Below are positions 6,715 through 6,916 of a stretch of DNA of 6,916 nt, one piece after another. The translations under genes were made by a program, and so were the position numbers. The DNA is from an uncultured Duncaniella sp. (GTDB taxonomy: Bacteria; Bacteroidota; Bacteroidia; Bacteroidales; Muribaculaceae). The notes under the pieces were generated by a model that had not been told where the DNA came from, ran no database searches, and was given only the letters and a program-made list of their open reading frames with translations. The stretch's first letter is position 1; each line of letters starts with the position of its first letter. The stretch covers positions 1 to 6,916 of the forward strand of contig CAJUCI010000043.1 of NCBI GenBank assembly GCA_910584825.1. Reading direction: 5' to 3'.

Positions 6715-6735
6715 TATAGTTGAGATGCAAAATTA
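6715..6735 (-). promoter_or_regulatory. Putative pgpA promoter (-7 element and start-site region)
   Basis: On the minus strand the block begins with TAATTTTG (6735-6728), matching TAnnTTTG, and continues CATCTCAACTATA. It matches the glnS block at 19 of 21 positions. The probable transcription start falls within or just after this block, so the untranslated leader before the pgpA ATG (6704) would be only about 15-20 bases. A -33 TTG at about 20 bases upstream is not evident. Confidence 0.6.
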
Positions 6736-6789
6736 CGACAATTCTTGCATATAATGGATATGAAAAGGCGAAAAACATACTCCACGCCC

Positions 6790-6820
6790 TTGTGCATAAC
6801 GCGAAAAATGTCTACCTTTG
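6790..6820 (+). promoter_or_regulatory. Bacteroidota-type promoter of the tRNA-Arg gene
   Basis: A -33 TTG at 6790-6792 and a -7 TACCTTTG at 6813-6820 (TAnnTTTG) are separated by 20 bases, the expected spacing for the Bacteroidota primary sigma factor. Transcription should start at about 6825-6828, giving a tRNA 5' leader of about 35 bases. That leader contains a small hairpin (CGATG 6835-6839, CATCG 6845-6849). This is the best-formed promoter in the window, as expected for a stable RNA gene. Confidence 0.75.
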
Positions 6821-6861
6821 CACATCCGTAAGTCCGATGCCAGTCATCGCGGCGGAATGAT

Positions 6862-6916
6862 GGTCCGGTAGCTCAGCTGGATAGAGCATCTGCCTTCTAA
6901 GCAGACGGTCATGCGT
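6862..6916 (+). tRNA. tRNA-Arg (anticodon UCU), 3' end cut off by the window
   Basis: The visible part folds as a tRNA. The acceptor 5' strand is 6862-6868, followed by T8 A9 (6869-6870). The D-arm is GCTC (6871-6874) with GAGC (6884-6887). The anticodon stem is TCTGC (6889-6893) with GCAGA (6901-6905) around the loop CTTCTAA. The anticodon TCT at 6896-6898 reads AGA/AGG arginine codons. A five-base variable loop (6906-6910) and the 5' strand of the T-stem (6911-6915) follow. The sequence ends at T54, so the T-loop, the acceptor 3' strand and the discriminator base lie outside. It is transcribed divergently from pgpA. Confidence 0.95.

Overview
The window looks like ordinary chromosomal DNA of a gut-type Bacteroidales bacterium, possibly Muribaculaceae. 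Three things point there: promoter elements of the Bacteroidota type (TAnnTTTG at -7), a starch-active GH13 enzyme whose motifs and C-terminal tail are typical of this phylum, and a glutaminyl-tRNA synthetase, which most other bacterial phyla lack. The genus is not determined. No mobile element, CRISPR array, phage gene or toxin/defence cassette was seen.

Layout, left to right. Positions 1-201 are non-coding and hold two hairpins, probable terminators of the leftward amylase gene, plus a weak outward promoter-like motif. Positions 202-2787 (-) encode a secreted 861-residue GH13 alpha-amylase-family enzyme. A 60-base spacer with a short TAGTCA repeat separates it from 2848-4329 (-), a cytosolic TPR protein. 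After 39 bases comes glnS at 4369-6081 (-), with its own promoter-like element. An intercistronic hairpin then precedes pgpA at 6198-6704 (-). The last 212 bases are a divergent intergenic region: a pgpA promoter-like element faces left, and a well-formed Bacteroidota promoter faces right and drives a tRNA-Arg(UCU) gene that runs off the window end.

How the genes relate. glnS and the TPR gene are close enough to be co-transcribed. pgpA (membrane phospholipid synthesis) and glnS (Gln-tRNA formation) are functionally unrelated, yet they carry nearly the same 21-base promoter/start-site module (19 of 21 bases identical). This is the most interesting non-coding signal in the window. The amylase may be read through from the TPR gene or use a promoter I could not identify. 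I found no convincing evidence of an undescribed system; the findings are mainly regulatory details and some sequence peculiarities of the amylase.
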